From Martensiomyces pterosporus (lineage: Eukaryota; Kickxellomycota; Kickxellomycetes; Kickxellales; Kickxellaceae): 64,000 nucleotides of DNA. Location of the stretch: assembly GCA_025201845.1 (NCBI GenBank), contig MU603973.1, positions 7,572-71,571 of the forward strand. Direction: 5' to 3'. Positions within the stretch are counted from its first letter, which is position 1, and the number at the start of each line of letters is the position of its first letter. This document shows, piece by piece, positions 48,625 through 57,432 of this stretch. The position numbers were made by a program, and so were the translations under genes. A model generated the notes under the pieces. The model made no database searches and had not been told where the DNA came from. It saw only the letters and a list, made by a program, of their open reading frames with translations.

Positions 48625-50043
48625 ATGACGATCCCCGCGCTGCCTAGATCGTGGCTGCTGGGCTGCATTTTGGCGCTGATCCAGCCCATTTGTGCGTCGC
48701 CCATTGCCCGCACTCTGGAGAGCAATGAACACGAGCAGCTGCCGGCGGATTCAGCTGACTACTATTTCCGCGTTGTTGTATGCGCGGTTCTCGTTGTCAC
48801 CGGTGGCCTGTTGGCAGGTCTGACTCTGGGGCTAATGTCCCTCGACGAAACTAACCTGCACATCTTGGCAACATCAGGCACTGAGCAGCAGAGGAAGTAC
48901 GCCAAGCGCATCCAGCCCATCCGCAAGAACGGGCACTGGCTTTTGGTTACCCTCCTGCTGGGCAACACTGTGATCAACGAGACCCTCCCGATCGTCATGG
49001 ACTCTATCCTGGGCGGCGGTGTCATGGCAGTGCTCGTATCCACGGCATCGATCGTGGTGTTTGGCGAAATCATCCCGCAGTCGCTCTGTGCTCGCTACGG
49101 CCTGGCTATTGGTGCATTCTTCGCCTACCCCGTTCGTATCCTCCAGTACTTGCTATCGCCCTTGGGATACCCAATTGCCCTTCTTCTGGACTACATCTTG
49201 GGTGCGGACCACGGAATCACGTACAAGAAGGCCGAGCTGAAGGAGTTGGTGTCGCTGAGCGATACGGCGCATGGCGGCAACTTGTCAAATGACGAGGTGA
49301 CAATCATTCGCGGTGCGCTGGAGCTGGGCGAAAAGCTGGTTATTGAGGTCATGACGGAGCTGAAGAATGTCTTCATGGTCGATATCAGCGCCCGGTTGGA
49401 CAGGAAGCTGCTCACAGAGATGCTTCGTCAGGGACACAGCCGTGTGCCCGTGTACGATGGCGACCGCACCAACGTGATTGGCGTCCTGCTGGTAAAGTCG
49501 CTCATTTTGCTCGACCCGGACGATGCTGTGCCTGTCAGGGATGCGAAGATCACGCCGATCCCACTGGTTACCCCCGACATTTCCCTGTACGACATTCTGA
49601 ATGCGTTCCAGGAAGGTGGAAGCCACATGGCGATTGTTGTTGGGCCATCGGCCGCCGAGTCTTCGCCAAGCAGCGCCCGCGATGCCCCGCAGACGGAGAC
49701 TACACCGCTGGTTGGTGACCAGACAGACAAGAGGCCTGCGCCGCCTGCTCTGGTCAAGCAGCTGTCGAGCTACATCAAGGGCAAGGGCAAGGGCAAGGTG
49801 TTTGGCGAGATTTCCGAGGAGACAGTAAGCGGGTTCTTGCCTTTGGGGATCATCACCCTGGAGGACGTTATAGAGGAGCTTATTCAGGAGGAAATCATCG
49901 ATGAGACCGACGTGTTTGTGGACATGAGGCGCAAGATCAAGGTGATGCGCGCTGTCAAGCTCTCCCGCGCTATGGAGGCTGATCAGGGGAAGCAGCGCCG
50001 TGGAATGGCGTTTAGCTCGAGACGCAGGAACGTCGAGGCCTGA
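48625..50043 (+). CDS. Mam3/CNNM-family membrane protein (DUF21 + CBS pair)
   Basis: 472 aa. After a signal-like N-terminus (about 1-24) comes a DUF21/CNNM transmembrane domain (about 46-215) with four segments, including VVVCAVLVVTGGLLAGLTLG LMSLDE and ASIVVFGEIIPQSLCARYGL, both highly conserved in the family. A CBS-pair (Bateman) domain follows (about 235-420; HSRVPVYDGDRTNVIGVLLV and LPLGIITLEDVIEELIQEEI), with a low-complexity insert between the two CBS motifs (335-395). CNNM/Mam3 proteins sit in the plasma or vacuolar membrane and affect Mg2+, Mn2+ and other metal handling; CBS domains sense ATP-Mg. The family's C-terminal cyclic-nucleotide-like domain is absent, as in yeast Mam3. The protein ends in a basic tail. 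No intron. It is shorter than yeast Mam3 (706 aa), mainly at the C-terminus. Confidence 0.92.
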   Translation: MTIPALPRSWLLGCILALIQPICASPIARTLESNEHEQLPADSADYYFRVVVCAVLVVTGGLLAGLTLGLMSLDETNLHILATSGTEQQRKYAKRIQPIRKNGHWLLVTLLLGNTVINETLPIVMDSILGGGVMAVLVSTASIVVFGEIIPQSLCARYGLAIGAFFAYPVRILQYLLSPLGYPIALLLDYILGADHGITYKKAELKELVSLSDTAHGGNLSNDEVTIIRGALELGEKLVIEVMTELKNVFMVDISARLDRKLLTEMLRQGHSRVPVYDGDRTNVIGVLLVKSLILLDPDDAVPVRDAKITPIPLVTPDISLYDILNAFQEGGSHMAIVVGPSAAESSPSSARDAPQTETTPLVGDQTDKRPAPPALVKQLSSYIKGKGKGKVFGEISEETVSGFLPLGIITLEDVIEELIQEEIIDETDVFVDMRRKIKVMRAVKLSRAMEADQGKQRRGMAFSSRRRNVEA

Positions 50044-51675
50044 GTGCACTCAGAATACACAAGCCCGCCGTCCGGGGGTTTAGGCAGATCAGATTCATTT
50101 CATCTCCTGGGGTGATATCTGCCCCGTTTTTCTTCCTTTCTAATAGACGAGCCCTGCGTGTGCTGCTTAATGCTGGTGAGAAAAAAGAGCGGCATGCTGG
50201 CGATAAGAGGGGGTGTGCCAGGTGACATGGCTGTGCGTCGGCCGAAATGAAATGGGAATGACCACCACATGCCCCCCTTTCCACCCTACAGCACAGCGCT
50301 ACAATATCAGCAGGATGCTCCTCCGATGCCGTACACGTGCTTTTTCTGGTGCCTGAAGCACTCTTCCCCCGTGATCCGCCTGAATTGTCCATCTTGTACT
50401 CGCGCTCTCGTTTGAACTTGCGCCAGACATTCCGACATGCATATTCCTCTTGGCGTGCTCTCCCTCTCCCCTCCAAGTCAGGTGCGAGCGGCAAACAACG
50501 CTGGCTTCCGTGAGATGGAGGGCACATCGCTTCATTGTTCAAGGCATGGGGATGACAGCTGTAGCTGGACAGACAGGGCTACGCAAGACGCTCCCAATGC
50601 CAAAATCTGTCTCAGGCCGTGGTGCCAGCAATGCCTGTGTTGCTCGACAATGGCTGCTGCTGACAATGTCAGTTGCAGGACACAGGGACGGCGAGAATGC
50701 ACCTTCAAATGCCATCATGTTTCTTGCATTGTTTCCTGTTCCTGCGTTTCTACAGACATCAATGAATCCTGCATTTGCACACCCACAGCGCACGCAACAG
50801 GCATGTCTGGCAAGCGAGAGACAGGCGACACCGCGCTGACATGCACTCTCAGACATGCGCTGCAACCTGCTTCTCAGGGGCAAGCGTGCTAATCGCAAAG
50901 GTGGTGTGAAATGCTGGCCCTGTGTATCCGCGCAAGATCTGCAGATGGCGCAGCTAAATGGCCATTGTCTGGGCGCTCCAAGCTTGCTTTTATGCTGGCA
51001 TGAACACATGGAATTCGACATCAGCTACTCGGGTACATGAATATAGATACACACACACACACACACATACCTACATCACATGCGCTGGCAAATGCTTCGC
51101 TAGAAGGCAAACATACGTGAGCTGTGGTGGCACAGAGCGCTGTCTGTTGAGTTCCGTGCTACACTGTGCTTGGGCGGAACAAGCCGAGTGAGCAGACTGG
51201 GAGGGTGGAACCGAGGCAGAGTCCTTATTTATGTCAAGCAGAGTTTGGCAGGACAAAAAATTTTGAGAGGCCACATGACCAGCCACACATCGACGCACGA
51301 ACCTCCCCCACCCGCTCTGGCTGTCTGGGCATCAGCACAAGACGCGGCTGAGGGCGATTCAGAGAGAAAAAAAAAGAGGAGGGAGCAGGCACATATTAAG
51401 ACAGGGCGTCGATATAGTCCGTGGTTTTGCCAGGCGTGGGGGGCTCCTTCCTTTCTCCACGCCCTCGCAGTCTGTGTTCATACACCTTTCTTTTTGCGAA
51501 TACTTAATGTGGTTGAGCCTACGTATCCCTCTTGTGGCAGACACAGTCTTTCTAAGGATATCGCTAATGCTCCATTAGGAACCCGCCTCTTGCTCGTTTT
51601 CCGTTTCCTCATTCTCTCCAGCAAAAGCCTATACCTAATTCGCCTCTCCTCTTATTTCTTGTTCAACAACGCAGA
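50044..51675. other. intergenic, nothing recognised
   Basis: About 1.6 kb. It contains a CA repeat (51049-51066) and scattered short frames without motifs. The last ~300 bp are pyrimidine-rich, as in other leaders here. Confidence 0.5.
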
Positions 51676-52965
51676 ATGACCACAGCGACCACGCTAACCA
51701 ACCCGTTACATTCACTGCGACTATTCTCGTCGCCCAACAGCAGCAGCGCGCAAAGATGTGGCAATGGCACCCCGGCACTCTCAACCACCGCCTCCTCCAT
51801 CACCACCACTGCCAGCAGCAGCAGCAGCAGTGGCAGTAAGGCGACTGGCCGGCGTCCAACTGAGCACCCGAGGCAGTCGAGACGCTTAGCGACGGGGAAC
51901 GATAGTGGTGCAGCTGGGGCTGCCAACACAGAAAGAGAAGAGGAGCTGTGGCCTGCAGCCGTTGACACCCTTGCTCAGCGGCTCTGGGAGTGCGGGCGCA
52001 TTGCTCTAACCGGTGTCGGCAGCGGCAATGGTGGGTCGTTTACACCGTCGTCAAAGGTCTTGGTCGACGACCGCGACGCCACCACCAGCGTTGTATGCGA
52101 TACTGCCGAGGACACCGGCAATGGGGATGAAGAGGGTGAGGGCGAGGCACCAGCGCTGTGCGATGGCCCCTACGTGCGGGTGGATTTCGCACCCGTCAAG
52201 GTGCCAAGCCCTGTCGGGCTGTCCGAACGCAGTGCTAAGAAAATCAACAGCTCTTCTGCTGCTTCTGCTGCTGCTGGCAGTGAGCAGGGAGATGCCGCTC
52301 GAAGGCAGCAGTCACAGAAACAACCGCTGCCTGCTCCTTTCCACCACTACCAGCCGATTACAAACCCCTTCAAGTCGCTGCTGAGACCCAGCAGCACTCC
52401 TCCTCAAGCCGCCTCGCCTCCCGAACACCCCACTCTTCTCCGCACCCCGACAGCCGGAACACCTGCTGCCTTGGCCACTGCTGCTGGCACGTGTGCGCAC
52501 TGCAGGCGAGGGAGCTTCCTCGAGTTTTGCTTCTCCAAAGACCGCTGTCAGTGCCTGTGCCACAACGACTGCCCATGCAAGCCCTGTGGAGAAATCCGGT
52601 GCTACAGAGACTCTGGCAGCACACCGTCGCAAGAATGCGGCTCTGAACACCGCCCTGCTGCTGAGGATGCCAAGAGGCACTCTGGCGACCTCATCGTCAG
52701 TGCTCCGTCCACTAGAGCGGGCAAGAGCGCCGTGGACAGAGATGCAGCCACCAAGGCTGCTGCGGTTGTAGATAACGTGTCTGCAGCGGCTGGTGGATTT
52801 CGTCCCTTCGGTGCCGTTGATGCCCTGTGCCCCGTGGCTGCTGACTTTGCCTCGCGGTCAAATGCGGGTAGAAAGAGAAATCAGCGCGAGTATGCGCATG
52901 CCCGAATGAGAGTGTCCAAGGTCTGGGCCGATGAGAAGCGCCGCCTCTGCTCCTTACCCACCTAG
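51676..52965 (+). CDS. unknown protein with a dense cysteine cluster
   Basis: 429 aa, mostly low-complexity (Ser/Thr/Ala/Gly), with no signal peptide or membrane segment. From Cys273 it carries ten cysteines in 37 residues with the order C-x2-C-x8-C-x5-C-x-C-x-C-x3-C-x-C-x2-C-x4-C (within CAHCRRGSFLEFCF, DRCQCLCHNDCPCKPCG). This looks like a compact metal-binding module or zinc knot, but no named domain was recognised. A conserved-looking acidic/aromatic patch lies at about 155-180 (CDGPYVRVDFAPVKVP). The C-terminus is a basic helix (NQREYAHARMRVSKVWADEK). The frame is long, and the Cys block and flanks read as real coding. No TATA box was noted. Confidence 0.6.
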   Translation: MTTATTLTNPLHSLRLFSSPNSSSAQRCGNGTPALSTTASSITTTASSSSSSGSKATGRRPTEHPRQSRRLATGNDSGAAGAANTEREEELWPAAVDTLAQRLWECGRIALTGVGSGNGGSFTPSSKVLVDDRDATTSVVCDTAEDTGNGDEEGEGEAPALCDGPYVRVDFAPVKVPSPVGLSERSAKKINSSSAASAAAGSEQGDAARRQQSQKQPLPAPFHHYQPITNPFKSLLRPSSTPPQAASPPEHPTLLRTPTAGTPAALATAAGTCAHCRRGSFLEFCFSKDRCQCLCHNDCPCKPCGEIRCYRDSGSTPSQECGSEHRPAAEDAKRHSGDLIVSAPSTRAGKSAVDRDAATKAAAVVDNVSAAAGGFRPFGAVDALCPVAADFASRSNAGRKRNQREYAHARMRVSKVWADEKRRLCSLPT

Positions 52966-53401
52966 GCGCAACAAATATGCCGCCTCCATGTCTTATTTTT
53001 CTGTTTTATCCCACCACCACCGCATTTATTTCTATATATGTGTATATAGTCCAAATGAAAACCATATGCGGCTCACTAGATGACATGTCGGCACATTGTC
53101 TATGAGAGTGCGTCAGCCGCTCATATACAGCACTGATGTCACCACCAGGAACGGCAGTATCTTTTCGCTTCATGCATAACGAGCGCTGAGGCACGGCGTC
53201 ATGCACACTCTATATCTGCCTGTGTGTATGTACAATGCATGGCTCGTGCAATTCAATTTGCCGATATTATTACTGGTAGCATACATGGAGGTGATTGGAA
53301 TCCTGTTGCACTCCGTTGCCTCACCAGAGCACATTCCTCCTCGCTTCATTCCATGAATGGTGCACAAGAGGGTGTGCAGGAATGAAGGTGCCAGAGGATG
53401 G
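52966..53401. other. spacer, nothing recognised
   Basis: About 435 bp between two + strand genes, AT-richer near 53020-53060. Confidence 0.5.
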
Positions 53402-53409
53402 AATAAAAG
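53402..53409 (+). promoter_or_regulatory. TATA-like box of the LysM gene
   Basis: AATAAAAG lies 100 bp before the ATG at 53502. Confidence 0.5.
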
Positions 53410-53501
53410 GAGATAGGCGGCTATCGTGCTGTTGGCAGCCTTTCGGTTGACTACTTTTTTCTACTGCCCCTACATCTAATAAATACGTGTTATCTACCAC
53501 C

Positions 53502-54208
53502 ATGTTCTTGCATAGACTCATTTCTGTAGCCATCCTAGCACCTGTGCTGCAATTTGGCCACAGTGTAAGCGCCACGGCTGTTAGTGCTGACAGCGTACCA
53601 GAGGCAGCGTACTCGGCCGAAGGATACGACTACGGATACGGATATGGCAACGGCGGCGGCTACAGCGGCGGAGGCTACAACGGCGGAGGCTACAGCGGCG
53701 GAGGCTACAGCGGCGGAGGCTACAGCGGCGGAGGTGGTGGCAGCTATCAAGGCAGCAGTAAGTAATACACCCCAGTTCCAAGAGCCAAATAACCCTACAC
53801 CACCGCAAACAGCACCTAAAGCACTTGCACATACACCCTTTTTTAGATTGCGTCATGTACGAGGTCAGGCCAGGCGACTATTGCTACAAGATTGCTGCTA
53901 ACAATGGCATCCCCTACCAGCAATTCCTTGCACAAAACCCAGGTATCGACTGCACGCGCCTCTACGTTGGCCAGAGCGTCTGCCTCCTGCCCTTGACCCT
54001 CCCAGGCTGGTGGTACCCTCCACGCAAGACCCTGGAGAGCCCATCTCCTTCGTCGTGCAAATCCTACACGGTCAGGGACGGTGATCTGTGCGCTATGATC
54101 GCTAGCCAGAATTCGATCTCTGTTGACCGACTTCTGGAAATCAATGCCAACTCGCCCTCGTGGTCTGGATGCGAGAGGCTGCTTGTCGGCCAGGTCATTT
54201 GCATCTAG
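53502..54208 (+). CDS. secreted protein with two LysM domains and a GGYSG linker (one intron)
   Basis: Two exons, 53502-53757 and 53847-54208, join over an 89-bp intron (donor GTAAGT, acceptor TTTTTTAG). The split codon gives Asn, and the product is 205 aa. It has a signal peptide (MFLHRLISVAILAPVLQFGH, cleaved near VSA), a Gly/Tyr-rich linker (about 42-85) made of repeated GGYSG units, then LysM 1 (YEVRPGDYCYKIAANNGIPY to LYVGQSVCL) and LysM 2 (YTVRDGDLCAMIASQNSISV to LLVGQVICI). Each LysM has paired cysteines, as in fungal LysM effectors and wall proteins. LysM binds chitin or peptidoglycan. In plant- or insect-associated fungi such proteins shield chitin fragments from host receptors; in saprobes they bind their own wall. 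The intron lies exactly between linker and domains. Without splicing the first frame ends at 53765. Confidence 0.9.
53660..53735 (+). repeat. 15-bp coding minisatellite (GGYSG units)
   Basis: Five tandem copies of GGCGGAGGCTACAGC, one with AAC for AGC, inside exon 1 of the LysM gene. Likely variable in length between strains. Confidence 0.8.
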
Positions 54209-54615
54209 CAATAACCAAGTCAGTGGATAAGCTTTCTGCCACCATCCAACACTTTCTCTAGTTATCAATATACAGCAGCTTTAATGGCAGGCAGTCAGCT
54301 GGTGTGGGTGCAGAGGCGATAAGAGGGGAGATGGTGGCTTTGTACAATGAGCATGTGCTGCATGCTCTATTTATTCACCTGGATTGTATCGAGGTTCACA
54401 CTGCCAGAACGCGCAGAATGGAAGATGCTGCTGGTTGCTTGTGTTTCCTGCTTCTCTGTAGTTTTGAATCCACACATTTTCATTATCCGCTGCAGTTCGT
54501 AGCTCTCGTTCCCTTCCTCCTTTCCTCCTTTCCTCCTTTCCTCCTTTCCTCCCTCCCTCCCTCCTTTCCTTGTCCATTGTACACAGCAACCACACCGCCC
54601 CTCTTATTCATTGAC
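54209..54615. other. upstream region of the first alpha/beta hydrolase
   Basis: About 400 bp with a long pyrimidine tract. The coding frame of the next gene is open through it, but the sequence is leader-like. Confidence 0.5.
54518..54570. repeat. TTCCTCC polypyrimidine tandem repeat
   Basis: Repeated CCTTTCCT and CCTCCCTC units, just before the hydrolase start. Confidence 0.8.
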
Positions 54616-55797
54616 ATGATGTCAACCTATATGTTTATGCTAAAGTCTACAGTCTCGTACTTGCTTCAGGGCAAGCGGCTGCCTTCTTGGGATCTCAGGC
54701 TGCAGGTTCTGTGCGATACATATCGCCACATCGCCGAAACCACTTACCCGAAAGTTGCTCCAGAGGACGCAGAGGCGCTGGATTTGGTTGCACTCCACAG
54801 AAGCTTTCAAGAAAACCAGATGCCAGTGTCCGAGTTCCCGGCCTCCAAAGGTGTATACAGGCAGATGGATATCCCAGTCTCAGCAATATCCATTGACAGG
54901 GAACTTTTGAAGGGCATTGGAGTCGCAGAGGCACCGTTTATCGACCTTGTTAACAGGGACATGTCCAGCAACCGCTCACTGCTGTATGAGCTGGTTGCAG
55001 CATGGAACGTAGCAGACAGGCTTGGAGTAGAGCGCGGCGACTCCCTGTTGAGCCCCGTTCCCCTTATCCCCAATGAGCAGGTGATTTTGTACCTGCATGG
55101 CGGCGCGTACATCAAGGGCAGCCCAAGCTCACACAGAAAGCTAGTTGGCCGCGTCTCCGGGAACACGGGGCTGCGTGCGTTTGCTCTGGACTATCGCCTG
55201 GCGCCAGGAAACCCATTCCCAGCGCAGCTGCACGACGCCTACATTGCATTCCACTATCTCGTTATGCAGGGGTTCAAAAAGGAGGACATAGTGCTGATGG
55301 GCGATAGTGCTGGCGGCCATCTGTGCTTGACGCTGTTTGTGCTGCTGCGCCATACGGGGCTGCACCCGGTACGCGGCATGGTTCTCCTGTCGCCACTGCC
55401 AGGAATACATCTGAGAGGCCAAAGCCTCCAGACAAATGCAGCTTATGACTATCTGTGCCCACTCTTGCTGGACATACCAACCTCGTCGCAGCGTCTTTTG
55501 TACAAGCCCGGGCACATGCTTACCGACGAGTACTTGCACGAGGTGGGCGACCCGTTGTTGACACCGGCCAACGGATCGCTAGCACAGCTCCCGCCCACGC
55601 TGATTCAAAGTGGAAGCAAGGAGGTGCTCGTCGATGACATCAGAGAGCTGTGCGATAAGGCTAGGAGCGAGAACCAGGAGGCACGCGTGGTTTACGAGGA
55701 GTACGAGGACATGGTGCATGTGTTCCAGCGCTTTGAGTTCAGAGAAGAGAGCAAGCGTGCATATGAGGCGATTGGCGACTTTGTCAGGTCGCTTTAG
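54616..55797 (+). CDS. HSL-family alpha/beta hydrolase, tandem copy 1
   Basis: 393 aa from the ATG at 54616. The open frame upstream is a polypyrimidine leader, and this start places the key motifs at exactly the same residue numbers as in copy 2. Hormone-sensitive-lipase-type signatures are present: oxyanion-hole HGGAY at 161-165, YRLAPGNPFPAQLHDAYIAF, and nucleophile Ser231 in GDSAGG. Near the C-terminus is the His in EDMVHVFQRF; the likely acid residue is in the VDDIRELC segment. These enzymes hydrolyse short-chain esters, drugs, steroids or lipids in the cytosol or at the ER; the substrate is unknown. A hydrophobic N-terminal stretch (TYMFMLKSTVSYLLQG) may anchor it. No intron. It is followed about 250 bp later by its paralogue on the same strand. 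Confidence 0.9.
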   Translation: MMSTYMFMLKSTVSYLLQGKRLPSWDLRLQVLCDTYRHIAETTYPKVAPEDAEALDLVALHRSFQENQMPVSEFPASKGVYRQMDIPVSAISIDRELLKGIGVAEAPFIDLVNRDMSSNRSLLYELVAAWNVADRLGVERGDSLLSPVPLIPNEQVILYLHGGAYIKGSPSSHRKLVGRVSGNTGLRAFALDYRLAPGNPFPAQLHDAYIAFHYLVMQGFKKEDIVLMGDSAGGHLCLTLFVLLRHTGLHPVRGMVLLSPLPGIHLRGQSLQTNAAYDYLCPLLLDIPTSSQRLLYKPGHMLTDEYLHEVGDPLLTPANGSLAQLPPTLIQSGSKEVLVDDIRELCDKARSENQEARVVYEEYEDMVHVFQRFEFREESKRAYEAIGDFVRSL

Positions 55798-56044
55798 AGC
55801 ACTGCCTCCCTCCGCGTATTCTTCACATTTAAGAGCCCCTATTATGCTGCCAAGTAGCAGCACAATGCTGACGCCGACGCGGCGGTGGAATGGCTATTGT
55901 CCTCGTGTGCTTGGATGCGCTTGGATGCGAGCAAGAGCGGAATTCACCCATTCTTGCACACCCCTTGCTCTTTTTCTCGTTCTTCCTTGGCTTTTCTCAG
56001 ATTCCACCCTCAGCACATAATTGCTTCATCCAGAATCCCTACCC

Positions 56045-57223
56045 ATGGCTCATATTGCTGCAGCAAAGAAATGCCTCATCGGCTACTACCTCAACGGACC
56101 TACCGTTCCTTCGTGGGGTGTCAGGCTGGAGCTGGATTGCGCGATGAAGAGGTTCTACTACGAAAATGCAACCAACCTTGCTCTGACTGATGCCAGCGGC
56201 AACTTGGACATTGGGCGGACACACAAAATCAGCTCGGCACACAACACGGGAGTCAGTCCTATCCCTAAGGAGCTTGGAAAGTACAAGCGCGCTGAGACCC
56301 CAGTCTCGTCCGTCCACATCGAAGCCAGCGACTTTCAGGGCATGGGCGTCGCCGAGCAGCCACTTGCTGACCTGGTCAATGCAGACATTGGCAGCGGGCG
56401 CACCATCCCCATGGAAGTGGTTACTGCGTGGATGGCAGCAGAGGCGCTGCGCCAGGACAAGGACAGCGCTGCTTTGTTCAAGCCCGAGCCAGTGCACAAC
56501 GGGGAGAAGGTCGTCCTCTACTTTCATGGCGGCGCCTATGTTATTGGATCACCGCGCAGCTGCCGTGCAGAGGTAGCCGAGATTTCCAAGTATTCCAAGC
56601 TACGTGCCATCAGCATCCAGTACCGCCTGGCACCCAAGCACCCGTTCCCAGCGCAGCTCCACGATGCCTACATTGCTTTCCTCTACCTCCTCCAGGCCGG
56701 CTTCAAGCCCGAGAACATTGTTCTCTCTGGCGATAGCGCCGGCGGTCACCTGGCGGTTACCCTGTGTCTCCTCCTACGCCACATTGGCAGAACTCCCAGG
56801 GTTCGTGCCCTCGTGCTGCTAGCCCCATGGATTAATGTGCGCCCAAGCCGCGAGCTGACCAAGGTGTTCAGGCGTAATGACTACGTGGTTGCCTTCCCGC
56901 TTGCCATGCCCATCAACATGACTCGCTTGTTTTATAAACCGGGGCAGCCGCTGACTGACAAGTACTATGAGGAGCTCAGTGACCCTTTTGTCTCTCCTAA
57001 TTTCGCCGATTTTGCCGACTTCCCGCCGATGCTTATTCAGTCTGGAGACCAGGATAGTTTCCATGAGGAGAATAGGCAGTTTTATCTAGACATCAAGGAC
57101 AAGAGCCCGCGTATTGAATTCGAGAAGTTCAAGGATATGACCCATGGCTTCCACCAGTTCAAGTATCTCCGTGAGCGTCTGCAGGCATTTGAAAGTATTG
57201 GCAGGTTCGTCAACAGCCTCTAG
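56045..57223 (+). CDS. HSL-family alpha/beta hydrolase, tandem copy 2
   Basis: 392 aa starting at 56045 in a CCATGG context; an ATG eight codons upstream is weaker. HGGAY is at 161-165, nucleophile Ser231 in GDSAGG, the probable acid in SGDQDSFHEEN and the catalytic His in DMTHGFHQF. YRLAPKHPFPAQLHDAYIAF is almost the same as in copy 1. The two proteins clearly share descent but differ throughout (e.g. around 340 NFADFADFPPMLIQSGDQDS versus NGSLAQLPPTLIQSGSKEVL), so the duplication is old. Copy 2 keeps the more typical GDQD and THGF active-site surroundings, while copy 1 reads GSKE and VHVF there. The role is unknown: ester hydrolysis in detoxification or lipid turnover is the family norm. 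Confidence 0.9.
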   Translation: MAHIAAAKKCLIGYYLNGPTVPSWGVRLELDCAMKRFYYENATNLALTDASGNLDIGRTHKISSAHNTGVSPIPKELGKYKRAETPVSSVHIEASDFQGMGVAEQPLADLVNADIGSGRTIPMEVVTAWMAAEALRQDKDSAALFKPEPVHNGEKVVLYFHGGAYVIGSPRSCRAEVAEISKYSKLRAISIQYRLAPKHPFPAQLHDAYIAFLYLLQAGFKPENIVLSGDSAGGHLAVTLCLLLRHIGRTPRVRALVLLAPWINVRPSRELTKVFRRNDYVVAFPLAMPINMTRLFYKPGQPLTDKYYEELSDPFVSPNFADFADFPPMLIQSGDQDSFHEENRQFYLDIKDKSPRIEFEKFKDMTHGFHQFKYLRERLQAFESIGRFVNSL

Positions 57224-57432
57224 GGGAGAAAATTGGTGGAATGTGCCTACACCCTTGTCAATAGGGTATTATTTTCTGGTTAACCCTGGGACATCAATGC
57301 AGACATAACAGCTATAATAGCCATGAGGCTCGTGAGGGAAAGGGACGAGGGTTTGGAGGAAGAAGTGGAACGACTCGTTGGCAGTGGAGTGCTGTTTGTA
57401 GAGCTTTCAGGCTCCGTGTCTCCAGTACATAG

